Source: Streptomyces sp. NA04227
Lineage (GTDB): Bacteria; Actinomycetota; Actinomycetes; Streptomycetales; Streptomycetaceae
Direction of reading: 5' to 3'
Assembly: GCF_013364195.1 (NCBI RefSeq)
Contig: NZ_CP054918.1
Coordinates: 1,787,001-1,851,000, forward strand
DNA: 64,000 nt
In this document: one piece after another, positions 1-10,863 of the stretch
Layout: the number at the start of each line of letters is the position of its first letter
How positions within the stretch are numbered: position 1 is the stretch's first letter
Program-made: the position numbers and the translations under genes
Notes under the pieces: generated by a model
What the model saw: only the letters and a program-made list of their open reading frames with translations
Told to the model about the DNA's origin: nothing
Databases searched by the model: none

Positions 1-130
1 GGGACGTCAGGAAGCGCCGGGAAACACCGGGAAACACCGGGAGACGTCAACCGGTCGGAGCGAGCGGGCGCACGGCATGTCATCCGATCGGGTCGACGGG
101 CCGGTCAACCGACCGGTGACGTACGGGCTT
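1..130. other. Intergenic stretch at window edge
   Basis: No coding potential is recognised here. It holds short repeats (CCGGGAAACA-like, positions 17-43) and a small hairpin (CCGGTC-AACC-GACCGG, about 102-117) that could end transcription of the leftward gene next to it. There is no T-run. Confidence 0.4.
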
Positions 131-2350
131 TCAGGCGGACTGCGGGGCGTGCTCGGGCTCGGAGTCGTCGGGCTTGGTTTTCGTGCCGTCGGTCCCGGTC
201 CCGGTGTGATCGCGGTCCGGTTCGGCGTTGGCTCGCTCCGGCTCGCGCTCCGGCGCGGAAGTGGGCTCGCCCGCCCCGGTCTTGGTGCCGCGCGCCCCGG
301 TCTTCGTACCGCCCGCTGTGTCGAGCGCCGTGCCGAGCGCCGTGTGCGCCCTGGCCGCCGCGGCGGTCTTCTCGGCCGGGGTGGTGCGCGGGCGCGGGCC
401 GGACAGGAAGTAGACGAGGGCGAAGCCGGTGGCCACGGCGACGGCGCCGCCGACCGCGTCCATGATCCAGTGGTTGGCGGTCGCCACGATCGCGGAGACC
501 GTGAAGAGCGGGTGCAGGGTGCCGAGCGCCTTCATCCACCACTTCGGCGCCAGCGCCACGATCACCACTCCGCACCACAGCGACCAGCCGAAGTGCAGTG
601 AGGGCATGGCCGCGTACTGGTTGGTGACCGCCGTCAGCGCGCCGTAGTCGGGCTGGCCGAAGTCCTGGGCGCCGTGCACCGTGTCGATGAAGCCGAGCTC
701 GGGCATCAGGCGCGGCGGCGCGAGCGGGTAGAGCCAGAAGCCGAGCAGCGCGAGCAGGGTGGCGAAGCCAAGCGCGGAGCGCGCCCAGCGGTAGTCGACC
801 GGCCGCCGTACGTAGAGGACGGCCAGGATTGTCAGCGGAACGAAGAAGTGGAACGACGTGTAGTAGAAGTCGAAGAATTCCTGGAGCCAGGGGACCTTGA
901 CCACCGAGTGGTTGACCCAGTGCTCGATGTCGATGTGCAGGAACCGTTCCAGGGCGTAAATCTGTTCGCCGTGTTCCTCGGCCGCCGCCCGGCTGCCCGC
1001 CGCGATGGTACGGATCTCCGAGTACGCGGTGTAGCCGACCCGGATCAGGGCGAGTTCGAGGAGCAGGTTCGGGCGCGTGAGCACCTTGCGCCACACCGGA
1101 AGCAGCGGGATCCAGGGGAACCGGGTGGGGCCGGGGGGCACCGCGTCGGTGGGGATCGGCGTGGCGTAGAACACCGACTTGCGCGAGAAGAACGGGATCA
1201 CGCAGGCGGTGAGGACCACCGCGATCAGCACCAGGTTCTCGCGCAGCGGCCGCATGATCGCGTCGTCCGGGATGAGCACCGAGGACGGCAGTGTCATCAC
1301 CAGGACCACGGCCACCGGCCACATCGGGCGCGCCGAGTCGCGGCGGCCCAGGCGGCCCGCGACGGCGAGCATCAGCCACAGGAGCTGGTGCTGCCAGGCG
1401 GTGGGCGAGACGGCGACGGCGGCACAGCCGGTCATCGCGACGGCCAGCAGCAACTGTCCGTCACGGGCGTAGCGCACCGCGCGGCGCACCGCGACCACCG
1501 CGATCACGGCGGCGAGCAGCAGGAAGAGGACCTGCTCCAGCGGGCCGCTCAGGCCAAGGCGCAGCAGCGCGCCGTGCAGGGACTGGTTGCTCAGACCGGC
1601 CGGGTCGCCGCCGAGACCCGCCCCGGCGAGGTGGTGGAACCAGTAGGTGCCGGAGTCGTCGGGCAGCGCGGCCCAGGCGAGCAGGGTGCAGGCGAGGAAA
1701 CTGCCGCCCGCGGCGGCCGCGGCCCGGCGCCGGTCGGTGAACCACAGCAGTGCGGCGAACAGGAGCAGGGTGGGCTGCAGGGCGACCGCGACACCGATCA
1801 GGACGCCGCCCGCGCGCTGCCCGCGTACCGCGAAACAGCCGAGCATGACGAGCAGTACCGGGATGACGCTGGTCTGCCCGAGGTAGAGGGTGTTGCGCAC
1901 CGGCAGGGACAGCATGAGCAGGCTGATCGCGACCGGCGGGGCCAGCAGAGCGGTGCGCCGGGACACCGGCTGCGGCAGCGCGCGTGCGGCGAGCAGCGCG
2001 ACCACCACGACGAACAGCAGGGTGCCGAAGGTCCAGCCCCAGCCGAGGGCCTGCTCGGCGGCGTGCGGCAGGGGTCTGAGCACGAGTCCGGCGAAGGGGG
2101 TGCCGGTGAACTGGTCGGAGTCGTAGAGCGAACCCCCGACGTGCAGGACGCCCTCCGGGCCCACCCACGCCTCGAGGTCGATCAAACGTTCGTCGGGTGG
2201 CTGCCGCAGCACCGCCGCGACTTGGCGCACCGCGAGTACGGCGGCCATCAGCCACAGACCGGCCCGCACGAGCGCGAAGCGCGTCCTCGCGGTGTCCGCG
2301 GCGTCGGCCCCGAAGCTCCCGCTCACCTCACCCTGCCGAACATCTGCCAC
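131..2350 (-). CDS. Bifunctional GT87-like / PAP2-family membrane protein
   Basis: The protein has 739 aa and a GTG start. Residues about 25-380 are a chain of hydrophobic segments resembling GT87 polyprenyl-phosphate-sugar-dependent mannosyltransferases of the actinobacterial envelope. Residues about 430-650 form a PAP2-type phosphatase unit with an AMPSLHFGWS block and a later ANHWIMDAVGG block, which carry the two histidines typical of the family. This suggests an enzyme acting on lipid-linked sugars or lipid phosphates outside the membrane. The last ~80 residues are hydrophilic, low-complexity and rich in G, T, E and P. Combined GT87/PAP2 proteins are common in Streptomyces. The substrate cannot be read from the sequence. 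Confidence 0.85.
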   Translation of the reverse strand: MADVRQGEVSGSFGADAADTARTRFALVRAGLWLMAAVLAVRQVAAVLRQPPDERLIDLEAWVGPEGVLHVGGSLYDSDQFTGTPFAGLVLRPLPHAAEQALGWGWTFGTLLFVVVVALLAARALPQPVSRRTALLAPPVAISLLMLSLPVRNTLYLGQTSVIPVLLVMLGCFAVRGQRAGGVLIGVAVALQPTLLLFAALLWFTDRRRAAAAAGGSFLACTLLAWAALPDDSGTYWFHHLAGAGLGGDPAGLSNQSLHGALLRLGLSGPLEQVLFLLLAAVIAVVAVRRAVRYARDGQLLLAVAMTGCAAVAVSPTAWQHQLLWLMLAVAGRLGRRDSARPMWPVAVVLVMTLPSSVLIPDDAIMRPLRENLVLIAVVLTACVIPFFSRKSVFYATPIPTDAVPPGPTRFPWIPLLPVWRKVLTRPNLLLELALIRVGYTAYSEIRTIAAGSRAAAEEHGEQIYALERFLHIDIEHWVNHSVVKVPWLQEFFDFYYTSFHFFVPLTILAVLYVRRPVDYRWARSALGFATLLALLGFWLYPLAPPRLMPELGFIDTVHGAQDFGQPDYGALTAVTNQYAAMPSLHFGWSLWCGVVIVALAPKWWMKALGTLHPLFTVSAIVATANHWIMDAVGGAVAVATGFALVYFLSGPRPRTTPAEKTAAAARAHTALGTALDTAGGTKTGARGTKTGAGEPTSAPEREPERANAEPDRDHTGTGTDGTKTKPDDSEPEHAPQSA

Positions 2351-2687
2351 GCCCTAGTCGCTCCCGCCCCGAACCTGGCCGGTGCCGCGCCCGGACGGGC
2401 ACGACCCCACCCCACAAACCACATTCCCCGTCCCGGGAGACGCGGGCAACCGGGGCTTCACCTGACAGCAGCCTCCCTTTTGGCCGGAAGATGATGAGGC
2501 GTGGCGGATCACTTTCGCTCACGTCGCAACGAGTTGGCTCCGCGGACCGCCCGCCGTCACGCGTATGACGAACGCACCGGGCAGCGGGCCGCGCCCCACT
2601 TTTCCACAGGCCGCACACGCGCGATGCCAGAGGGTTATCTTTCGGACGAGTTCCTTAGTACGGCTAACGAGAAACCGGTGGTACGCG

Positions 2688-3359
2688 ATGCACGAGCAGA
2701 CCGTGTGGACAGCAGTCGACGAGTACGTCACCTCCGCCCTCGCCCCCGACGACGAGGCACTGCGGGCCGCCCAGGAGTCCAGCGAGAAGGCGGGCCTGCC
2801 GCCGATCGCGGTGGCGGGCAACCAGGGCAAGTTCCTGCATCTGCTCGCCCGGCTGCAGGGCGCGCGGCGGATCCTGGAGATCGGCACCCTCGGCGGGTAC
2901 AGCACCATCTGGCTGGCCAGGGCGCTGCCCGAGGACGGGCGTCTGGTGAGCCTGGAGTACGACGCGCGGCACGCCGAGGTGGCCGGGGAGAACCTGGCCC
3001 GTGCCGGACTGGACCGGATCGCCGAGATCCGGGTCGGCGCGGCCCTGGACTCGCTGCCCGTCCTGGCCGCCGAGAACCCCGAGCCCTTCGACCTGACCTT
3101 CATCGACGCGGACAAGGTGAACAACGCCCACTACGTCGAGTGGGCCCTGAAGCTCAGCAGGCCGGGCAGCGTGATCGTGGTGGACAACGTGGTGCGGGGC
3201 GGCCGGGTCACCGAGCACGACAGCGAGGAACCGGCGATCGTCGGCACCAGGGCCGCGGTGCGCGCGGTCGCCGACAACCCGCGGCTGGACGGCACCGTGG
3301 TGCAGACCGTGGGGGTCAAGGGGTACGACGGGTTCCTGCTGGCCCGGGTGGTGTCGTAG
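2688..3359 (+). CDS. O-methyltransferase (COMT-like, class I SAM)
   Basis: The protein has 223 aa. The open frame extends upstream to 2565, but homology-like sequence begins at MHEQTVW, so ATG 2688 is chosen; its ribosome site is weak. The SAM-binding motif I is LEIGTLGGYSTIWLA (about residues 65-79), an acidic LEYD follows at the end of strand 2, and FIDADKVNN (about 143-151) is the metal-binding aspartate block of Mg2+-dependent catechol-type O-methyltransferases. The length matches that family. It transfers methyl from S-adenosylmethionine to a hydroxyl group of an unknown small substrate. It stands alone and converges on an FHA-like gene. Confidence 0.88.
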   Translation: MHEQTVWTAVDEYVTSALAPDDEALRAAQESSEKAGLPPIAVAGNQGKFLHLLARLQGARRILEIGTLGGYSTIWLARALPEDGRLVSLEYDARHAEVAGENLARAGLDRIAEIRVGAALDSLPVLAAENPEPFDLTFIDADKVNNAHYVEWALKLSRPGSVIVVDNVVRGGRVTEHDSEEPAIVGTRAAVRAVADNPRLDGTVVQTVGVKGYDGFLLARVVS

Positions 3360-3420
3360 TCAGGGGCCCGGTCGAGAGCCCGGCCGGGCGCGGAAACTCG
3401 CGTCCGGCCCGGGCCCGGGC

Positions 3421-3498
3421 CGGTTCGCGAGGGTCCGGGCCGGTTCGCGAGGGTCCGGGCCGGTTCGCGAGGGTCCGGGCCGGTTCGCGAGGGTCCGG
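3421..3498. repeat. 20-bp tandem repeat, about 4 copies
   Basis: The unit CGGTTCGCGAGGGTCCGGGC occurs at 3421, 3441, 3461 and 3481, with the last copy clipped. It lies between the stop of the methyltransferase and the stop of the convergent FHA-like gene. It may help separate convergent transcripts, but no function can be read. Confidence 0.9.
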
Positions 3499-3517
3499 CT
3501 CAGAGCCCGTGCCCCGC

Positions 3518-3904
3518 TCAGGGTTCGTGGTAGAAGCCGACGTTCACGGTGCGGGGTGCGCTGCGGTCCTCGACGATCAGTTCGCCGGAGCCGCCGTGCG
3601 GGAGCGGGGTGACGCTGCCGTAGTCGAGGTCGTGTGCGGTGCCGCCGGTCAGCAGCCGTACCCGCGAGGAGGGTTCGGCGTGCGAGCCGCGCAGCCAGTG
3701 CACGGTCCACGCGCCGGACGGGCCGCAGACGAACTCCAGGTGCACCCGGGAGACGAACAGCCAGTCGTCCGGGGTGACCAGGCGGCACTGGGCCCGGTCC
3801 CGCCCGACCCGCAGCACCGCGCCCGGGCTGCTCGGTGCCTCCGCCATCTGCATTCCGGCGGTGGCACCGGCCCCGGCCCCCTGGTCGTCCGCCACCGTGG
3901 CCAT
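3518..3904 (-). CDS. FHA-like domain protein
   Basis: The protein has 128 aa. The frame opens at 4009, but the likely start is ATG 3904 (MATVADDQ), which leaves out a compositionally biased leader. The stretch VLRVGRDRAQCRLVTPDDWL followed by VSRVHLEFV resembles the GR...S.xH core of FHA phosphothreonine-binding domains, here with S-R-V-H. The rest is all-beta in character. It probably binds a phosphorylated partner in the cytoplasm, but no kinase gene is nearby. The FHA call rests on this core only. Confidence 0.6.
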   Translation of the reverse strand: MATVADDQGAGAGATAGMQMAEAPSSPGAVLRVGRDRAQCRLVTPDDWLFVSRVHLEFVCGPSGAWTVHWLRGSHAEPSSRVRLLTGGTAHDLDYGSVTPLPHGGSGELIVEDRSAPRTVNVGFYHEP

Positions 3905-4098
3905 CGTGAGCTCAAGCACCTGCAACGCACCTCGACTTCGTCGTGAGTCGTGAACGGGACCGATTCCCCCGCCGCCCTCGGACGGTCGGCACCCGTGTCG
4001 CCGCCGCATAGTAGGACGCGCGCGAGCGCCCGAACGATGCGCGTGACCGGGGACACACGACCCGTTCGTTTGCCGGTGCGTTCTGGGACACTGGAGGC

Positions 4099-4503
4099 AT
4101 GACCGAGCGCAAGCCCGCGGGCGTGAGTTTCGAGTCCTGGATCGACAAGCAGATCCGCGAGGCGCAGGAGCGGGGCGACTTCGCCCAACTGCCCGGCGCG
4201 GGCAAGCCCCTGGCCGAGGGCCCCGACACCACGTACGACGAGATGTGGTGGATCAAGCAGAAGATGGCCCGTGAGGGCCTGTCCCATCTGCCGCCCACCC
4301 TGGCCCTGCGCAAGGAGGCCGAAGAGGCCCTGGAGGCGGCGTACGCGGCGCCTTCGGAGCGTGTGGCCCGCAAGATCATCGAGGACATCAACGCCAAGAT
4401 CCTGCGCAATCTGATGATGCCGCCGCCCGGTCCGCCGCTGGGCATCAACCGCTTCGACCTGGACCGGGTGCTCGCGGAACGGGCGCGGCGCAGGGCGAGT
4501 TGA
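4099..4503 (+). CDS. DUF1992 domain protein (DnaJC28-like)
   Basis: The protein has 134 aa. It shows the family hallmarks: an N-terminal WIDKQIREAQERGDF segment, then LPGAGKPL, then DEMWWIKQKM. These are the conserved blocks of DUF1992, the domain shared with the DnaJ homologue subfamily C member 28. It is cytoplasmic, helical and charged. A GGAGG motif sits almost against the ATG. The molecular role is unknown. The next gene follows closely on the same strand but has its own promoter-like sequence. Confidence 0.85.
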   Translation: MTERKPAGVSFESWIDKQIREAQERGDFAQLPGAGKPLAEGPDTTYDEMWWIKQKMAREGLSHLPPTLALRKEAEEALEAAYAAPSERVARKIIEDINAKILRNLMMPPPGPPLGINRFDLDRVLAERARRRAS

Positions 4504-4556
4504 CGCCGGCGAATTCCGGTTGCGGACCGCCCTCCCCCGCGCCGCACAATGCGGGC

Positions 4557-5102
4557 ATGAACACCTGGACCGTGACCCCGGAGCCCTTCGACTCACCCGT
4601 GGCGAAGGAGCTGTGGCGCGCCTACTACACCGAGGTCAGCGACCGCTGGTTCCTTCATCACGAGAACCGGCGCACCCCGCCCGCGGAACTCACGGCCGGC
4701 ATCGCCTCGGAATCGGGCGCCGAACTCGCCCCGCCGAGCGGCCGGTTGCTGGTCGCCCGCTGCGACGGTGAGCCCGCGGGAACCGCCGGGGTCCGCCTCC
4801 TGAACGCCGAAACGGCCGAGCTGAAGCGGGTCTTCGTCCACGAGTCCCGGCGCGGCCTGGGCGGCGGTGCGGTACTCCTTGCCGCCATCGAGGAGGCGGC
4901 CCGCGAGCTCGGCGCCCACCGGATCATCCTGGACACCCGCGACGATCTCGTCGAGGCGCGCGCCCTGTACGCCCGGCACGGCTACGTGGAGACCGAGCCG
5001 CACAACGACCAGATGTACGCCGAGCATTGGTTCCGCAAGGAGTTGACGACCCCGGCACTGACCGGGGGCGCCAAGGGTTCGGGGACGCAGCCGCAGAAGT
5101 GA
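4557..5102 (+). CDS. GNAT-family N-acetyltransferase
   Basis: The protein has 181 aa and starts at ATG 4557 (MNTWTVTP). The upstream extension of the frame is intergenic in character. The acetyl-CoA-binding motif A is ELKRVFVHESRRGLGGGAVL (about residues 83-102), containing R-R-G-L-G-G-G in place of the usual Q/R-x-x-G-x-G/A. YARHGYVETE near the C-terminus is motif B. A CACAAT box six bases before the ATG, with TTGCGG 19 bp upstream, suggests a leaderless transcript. The acetyl acceptor is unknown. Confidence 0.85.
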   Translation: MNTWTVTPEPFDSPVAKELWRAYYTEVSDRWFLHHENRRTPPAELTAGIASESGAELAPPSGRLLVARCDGEPAGTAGVRLLNAETAELKRVFVHESRRGLGGGAVLLAAIEEAARELGAHRIILDTRDDLVEARALYARHGYVETEPHNDQMYAEHWFRKELTTPALTGGAKGSGTQPQK

Positions 5103-5131
5103 ACGGGGCGTAGGCGCACGCCGGTTGAGGG

Positions 5132-7402
<2,271 letters not shown>

Positions 7403-7596
7403 TCAGTGCCTGGTCAGCGCCGGACAGTGCCTGGTTTGGGCAGGCGGGAGGAGAGGGGGAGTGCGGCGGGTCCGGTACGCCCCTCCGGTACGGACCGTCT
7501 CGTCATCCGTCGGCCGCTTCGGCGTAACGGGGAGCCGGTGGGACGGCCACGGAGAGCGAAGGCATAATCACCGGTGTTTCCAGGGAGGGGCCCACG

Positions 7597-8589
7597 GTGA
7601 GTGGACAGCGGGGACCGCAGGGACCGCAGGAAGAGCGCGAAGCGCCGGCCGAGGGGCAGCCGGGACGGCAGGAGCCACACGGAGAACGGGAAGCGCCGGC
7701 CGAGGAACAGCCGGGACGGCAGGGACGGCAGGGACCACACGAAGAGCGGGAAGCGCCGGCCGAGGGACAGCGGCAGGCGCGTGCCGAAGAGCACCGGGAG
7801 GCACGGGCCGAGGAACACCGGGCCGCCCGGGCCGAGGAGTTGAGCAAGGCGCGGGCCGCCGAAGCCGCCGCGGCCTCCGACTTCACCCCGCTCCGGGTAC
7901 GGCCGTACGTCTCGCTGCCGGACTCCGAGGAACCGGGCACGCGGCCGGGCGTCGTCGCCCAGCCGCTGCCGCCGCTGGCCGATCCCGCGGCATCGGAGGC
8001 GTCCGCCGTGACGGACACGATCGCCCTGCGGGTGCCCGCGCTCGCGGCGCGGGCGGGTCGACGGCCGGGCCGGGACCGGCGGTTCGTCGCGCTCGCGGTC
8101 CTCGGCGGTGTCGCCGGAGTCGCCGCGATCGCCCTGCTGACCTCCGCCCTGCTCGACGGCGGCTCGCAGGACGAGGCGCTGCCCGAGACCTCGCCGAGTG
8201 CGGCGGTGACGCTCGGACCGCCGCCGAGTCCCAGCGCCTCCACGTCGAGCCCCGCCCCGTCACCGAAGAGCCCCGGCCCCTCCCGCAGCACGGCCGCGCC
8301 CGCCGCGCCCGCGCCGCGCCCCGAGCCGACGGTGGGCCGCGACCTGAACCGGCCCAAGGCCCCGTCGAACCCTGAACTGCGCAGGGGCTCCAGCGGCCCC
8401 GAGGTGGCGGAACTCCAAAGACGGCTCCAGCAGGCCTTCGTGTACGCGGGCCACGCGGACGGCGAGTACGACGTCCATGTCGAAAACGCCGTACGCGGCT
8501 ACCAGTTCACGCGCGGCGTACAAGGGGATCCGAAGGGCGTGTACGGGGCGGCCACCAGGAAGAGCCTGGAGGCGAGCACTCGGGGGTGA
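7597..8589 (+). CDS. Membrane-anchored peptidoglycan-binding protein
   Basis: The protein has 330 aa and a GTG start behind GGGAGGGG. The first ~100 residues are low-complexity Q/E/R/P/A repeats (EEREAPAEGQ-type units). A single membrane helix follows at about 162-185 (ALAVLGGVAGVAAIALL), then a P/S-rich linker, then a C-terminal PG_binding_1 domain (about 258-328: LRRGSSGPEVAELQRRLQQA ... YGAATRKSLEA). This predicts a cytoplasmic repetitive tail and an extracellular wall-binding domain. No catalytic domain is present. The repeats are visible at DNA level (about 7612-7850). Confidence 0.85.
   Translation: MSGQRGPQGPQEEREAPAEGQPGRQEPHGEREAPAEEQPGRQGRQGPHEEREAPAEGQRQARAEEHREARAEEHRAARAEELSKARAAEAAAASDFTPLRVRPYVSLPDSEEPGTRPGVVAQPLPPLADPAASEASAVTDTIALRVPALAARAGRRPGRDRRFVALAVLGGVAGVAAIALLTSALLDGGSQDEALPETSPSAAVTLGPPPSPSASTSSPAPSPKSPGPSRSTAAPAAPAPRPEPTVGRDLNRPKAPSNPELRRGSSGPEVAELQRRLQQAFVYAGHADGEYDVHVENAVRGYQFTRGVQGDPKGVYGAATRKSLEASTRG
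7612..7850 (+). repeat. In-frame imperfect repeats in the PG-binding gene
   Basis: Repeats of the type GAAGCGCCGGCCGAGG and GCACCGGGAGGC encode REAPAE and EEHREA units. The repeats keep the reading frame, so copy number can vary without breaking the gene. Confidence 0.75.
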
Positions 8590-8599
8590 GGCCGTAGGG

Positions 8600-8795
8600 C
8601 CGGGTAGATCCGGTTCAAATGCCTTGCTCAGGCGACCGGTTCAAGCGGTTGTTCAGGCGTGCAGTTCACGTGCGCGGTTCAAGTGCCCGGCTCAGCAGGT
8701 CAGTTCAGACGCACGGTGCAAATGCGCGGCTCAGCAGGTCAGTTCAGGCACGCGAAGTGCAAGTGCCCCGTTCAAGCGCCTGGTTCAGGCACCCG
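8600..8795. repeat. Degenerate direct repeats between convergent genes
   Basis: Variants of CGGTTCAAGTGC and GGTCAGTTCAGGC recur many times; CGGCTCAGCAGGTCAGTTCAG occurs twice about 40 bp apart. The block lies between the stop of the PG-binding gene and the end of the leftward HAD gene, slightly entering the latter. Confidence 0.7.
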
Positions 8796-9456
8796 CAGGG
8801 CTCACCACCAGGCGATACTCCCCGTCCGCGCCCGCTTCTACGCGTACGGCGGTGAGGTCCTCCACCACCACGTCCGGCCCGTACTCCGCCGCGCGCGGGC
8901 CCACACCGACCACGCGCATCCCGGCCGCCTTGCCCGCCGCGATCCCGGCGCCGGAGTCTTCAAAGACCAGACAGTCGCCGGGGGCGACACCCAGTTCCGC
9001 GGCGCCCTTGAGGAAGCCCTCGGGCGCGGGTTTGCTGGCGCCCACGGACTCGGCGGTGACCCGCACCGACGGCATCGAAAGCCCTGCCGCGTTCATCCGG
9101 GCGGTGGCGAGCGGGACGTTCGCGGAAGTGACCAGCGCGTGCGGCGCCCCCGTAAGCGCGGCGAGGAACTGGGCGGCGCCCGGGACCGGCACCACGCCCT
9201 CCATGTCCGCGACCTCGGCGGCCAGCATCCGCACGTTGTCCGCCTGGTTCTCCGCCGCGGAACGCTCGGGGAGCAGCAACGCCATCGAGGCATGCCCCTG
9301 CCGCCCGTGCACCACCTTCAACGCCTCGTCGCCGTCGATCCCGTGCTCGGCCGCCCAGCGCCGCCACACGCGCTCGACGACCGCGTCGGAGTTCACAAGA
9401 GTGCCGTCCATGTCGAGCAGGAAGGCGCGGACCGGAAGGACGGTGGTGGCCGTCAT
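8785..9456 (-). CDS. HAD-IA family phosphatase (sugar-phosphatase type)
   Basis: The protein has 223 aa. HAD motif I is FLLDMDGTLVNS (residues about 12-23) with the nucleophile Asp and the acid/base Asp. Motif II is the LVTSAN serine/threonine block, motif III the lysine in SVGASKPAPEGF, and motif IV VFEDSGAGIAAG. A helical cap lies between I and II. This order and length match subfamily IA phosphatases such as beta-phosphoglucomutase and sugar phosphatases. Substrate is not defined. TTGGAG precedes the ATG. Confidence 0.88.
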   Translation of the reverse strand: MTATTVLPVRAFLLDMDGTLVNSDAVVERVWRRWAAEHGIDGDEALKVVHGRQGHASMALLLPERSAAENQADNVRMLAAEVADMEGVVPVPGAAQFLAALTGAPHALVTSANVPLATARMNAAGLSMPSVRVTAESVGASKPAPEGFLKGAAELGVAPGDCLVFEDSGAGIAAGKAAGMRVVGVGPRAAEYGPDVVVEDLTAVRVEAGADGEYRLVVSPAGA

Positions 9457-9770
9457 GAGCGGGACTCCAAGGGTGTCGGAGGAAATCGGGCCGTACAGGA
9501 GAGAGCAGCGGTGTTGCCGAGGGCGAGTGAGGCTGTTCGAGCGTGCTCGGCGGCACCATGTCTTTGTTCAACCAAGATACAAACGCTGCCGACCGCCCCG
9601 AGCCCGGGGGTCCCGCACCAAAACCACGTCCGGCCACAACCGGACGAGCGGCGGGCCGAGCGGATGACCGGGACGACCGGGACGACCGGGACGACCGGAC
9701 GACGCGAGGCCGACCCGAGAGCGCGCGAGCAGCGGGCGGCTCTCCCGAGCGCGCGAGCGCGGCAGGCGAC
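9457..9770. other. Intergenic region with 9-bp repeats and a possible operator
   Basis: About 314 bp lie between two leftward genes. Positions about 9664-9698 hold four copies of a CCGGGACGA unit, and GAGCGCGCGAG occurs twice (about 9719-9759). Positions about 9558-9585 are A/T-richer and carry TTTGT and ACAAA arms flanking CAACCAAGAT, a candidate operator/promoter for the HAD gene. No gene is seen. Confidence 0.45.
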
Positions 9771-10352
9771 TCACGCCGCGACGGCCTCGTACAGGCTCCA
9801 GATGCCGAGGCCGAGCATCAGCAGCGCCGCGATACGGGTCACCAGACGCAGCGGAACCCGCTTCATCAGGGCCTTTCCGCCCAGGATGCCGATCGCGGCC
9901 ACGGACCAGAGGGCCAGTACGGCGCCGATGCCGACCGAGAGCGGGCTGTCGTAGCGGGCGGCGAGGTTGGCGGTCATGATCTGGGTGAGGTCGCCGAACT
10001 CGGCCACCAGAATCAGCATGAACCCCGCACCGGAGACCTTCCAGAAGCTCTGGTCACCGGGCTCGCGGACCTTCTCCTCGTCCTCGCCTCCCTTGAGCAT
10101 GAGCATGGCCGCCCCGGCGAGGAAGAGCGCACCGGTCAGCGCGTGCACGAGGCGCTGCGGCAGCAGGGTCAGGACGCTGCCCGCCGCGACCGCGAGGCTC
10201 ACATGCACGACGAAGGCGGCGGCCACCCCGGCGAAGACGTACGAAGCGCGGTAGCGGGTGCCGAGTACGAGCCCGGCGAGGGCGGTCTTGTCCGGGAGTT
10301 CGGCCAGGAAGACAACGCCAAAGGTGAGCGCAAGGACGCTGAAGGTGATCAC
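9771..10352 (-). CDS. GDT1/TMEM165-family Mn2+/Ca2+ transporter
   Basis: The protein has 193 aa, six predicted membrane helices and two inverted-repeat signature motifs: AELPDKTALAG in helix 1 (residues about 18-28) and AEFGDLTQIM in helix 4. These are the E-x-G-D-(K/R)-(T/S) motifs of the UPF0016 family, here with P for G in the first copy and L for K/R in the second. The cytoplasmic loop between halves is acidic (GGEDEEKVREPGD). The family moves Mn2+ or Ca2+ across membranes. The upstream Mn2+ riboswitch supports manganese export. The start is GTG, behind GAGGAACC. Confidence 0.9.
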   Translation of the reverse strand: MITFSVLALTFGVVFLAELPDKTALAGLVLGTRYRASYVFAGVAAAFVVHVSLAVAAGSVLTLLPQRLVHALTGALFLAGAAMLMLKGGEDEEKVREPGDQSFWKVSGAGFMLILVAEFGDLTQIMTANLAARYDSPLSVGIGAVLALWSVAAIGILGGKALMKRVPLRLVTRIAALLMLGLGIWSLYEAVAA

Positions 10353-10460
10353 GGTTCCTCATATCGGTCGGGCGCTGCCCGGCCGAGAGCTGCTGCGTGC
10401 GACGACACCTCGGCAGGGCAGCACACATGGTCGGTCCGCGCCGGAGCGCGGCATGGCACT

Positions 10461-10575
10461 GCTTGCCGAAGGTCTCGCTGGCGGGCCACGGTCACCGTGG
10501 TCCGCTCCGGGCGCCGGCTCAGACGAGCTGAGCAGTATGTCGACGGTCCGGCGAAGAGCTACTCCCCTTCTGCGC
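10461..10575 (-). promoter_or_regulatory. yybP-ykoY Mn2+ riboswitch
   Basis: Read leftward, this leader contains the two diagnostic conserved segments in order. GGGGAGTAGC (about 10568-10559) is followed by ACCGTCGACATACTGCTC, a variable stem with CAGCTCGTCTGAG, and then CCAGCGAGACCTTCGGCA (about 10482-10465). Together they match the yybP-ykoY consensus of two helical legs docked around a Mn2+ site. The GDT1-family exporter starts ~110 nt downstream, the classic target of this class. Mn2+ binding should turn expression on. Confidence 0.92.
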
Positions 10576-10863
10576 CGTCCATCGTACGTGACCGCCCCCG
10601 GCGCCCCGCCAGGGTCTTTTGGTCCCCGGCGTACGCCGGGCAAGTGTGCGCCCCCTCACCCGCCGACCCGCCCGGACACCGGGGCTCCGCCCGCCTCTCC
10701 TCAACTCGGGCCACTCGGCGAACAGATGACGTATTGCCGTAACCCTTGAGCCTGCGCCCCGTTGACGCGACCCTGTCACCTGGCGCACACCTCCACGAAA
10801 CCCCGCGCCGACAGCATGACCGGGCCCAACCGGCCAAAACCCCCCACTTCAAGGGAGTTCACA

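Noticed and set aside
2565..2687. N-terminal extension of the O-methyltransferase
   Set aside because: The added 41 residues are unlike the family and the promoter region probably lies there.
3421..3498. CRISPR-like array
   Set aside because: The repeats are directly tandem with no unique spacers and no cas genes. The same applies to 17273-17332.
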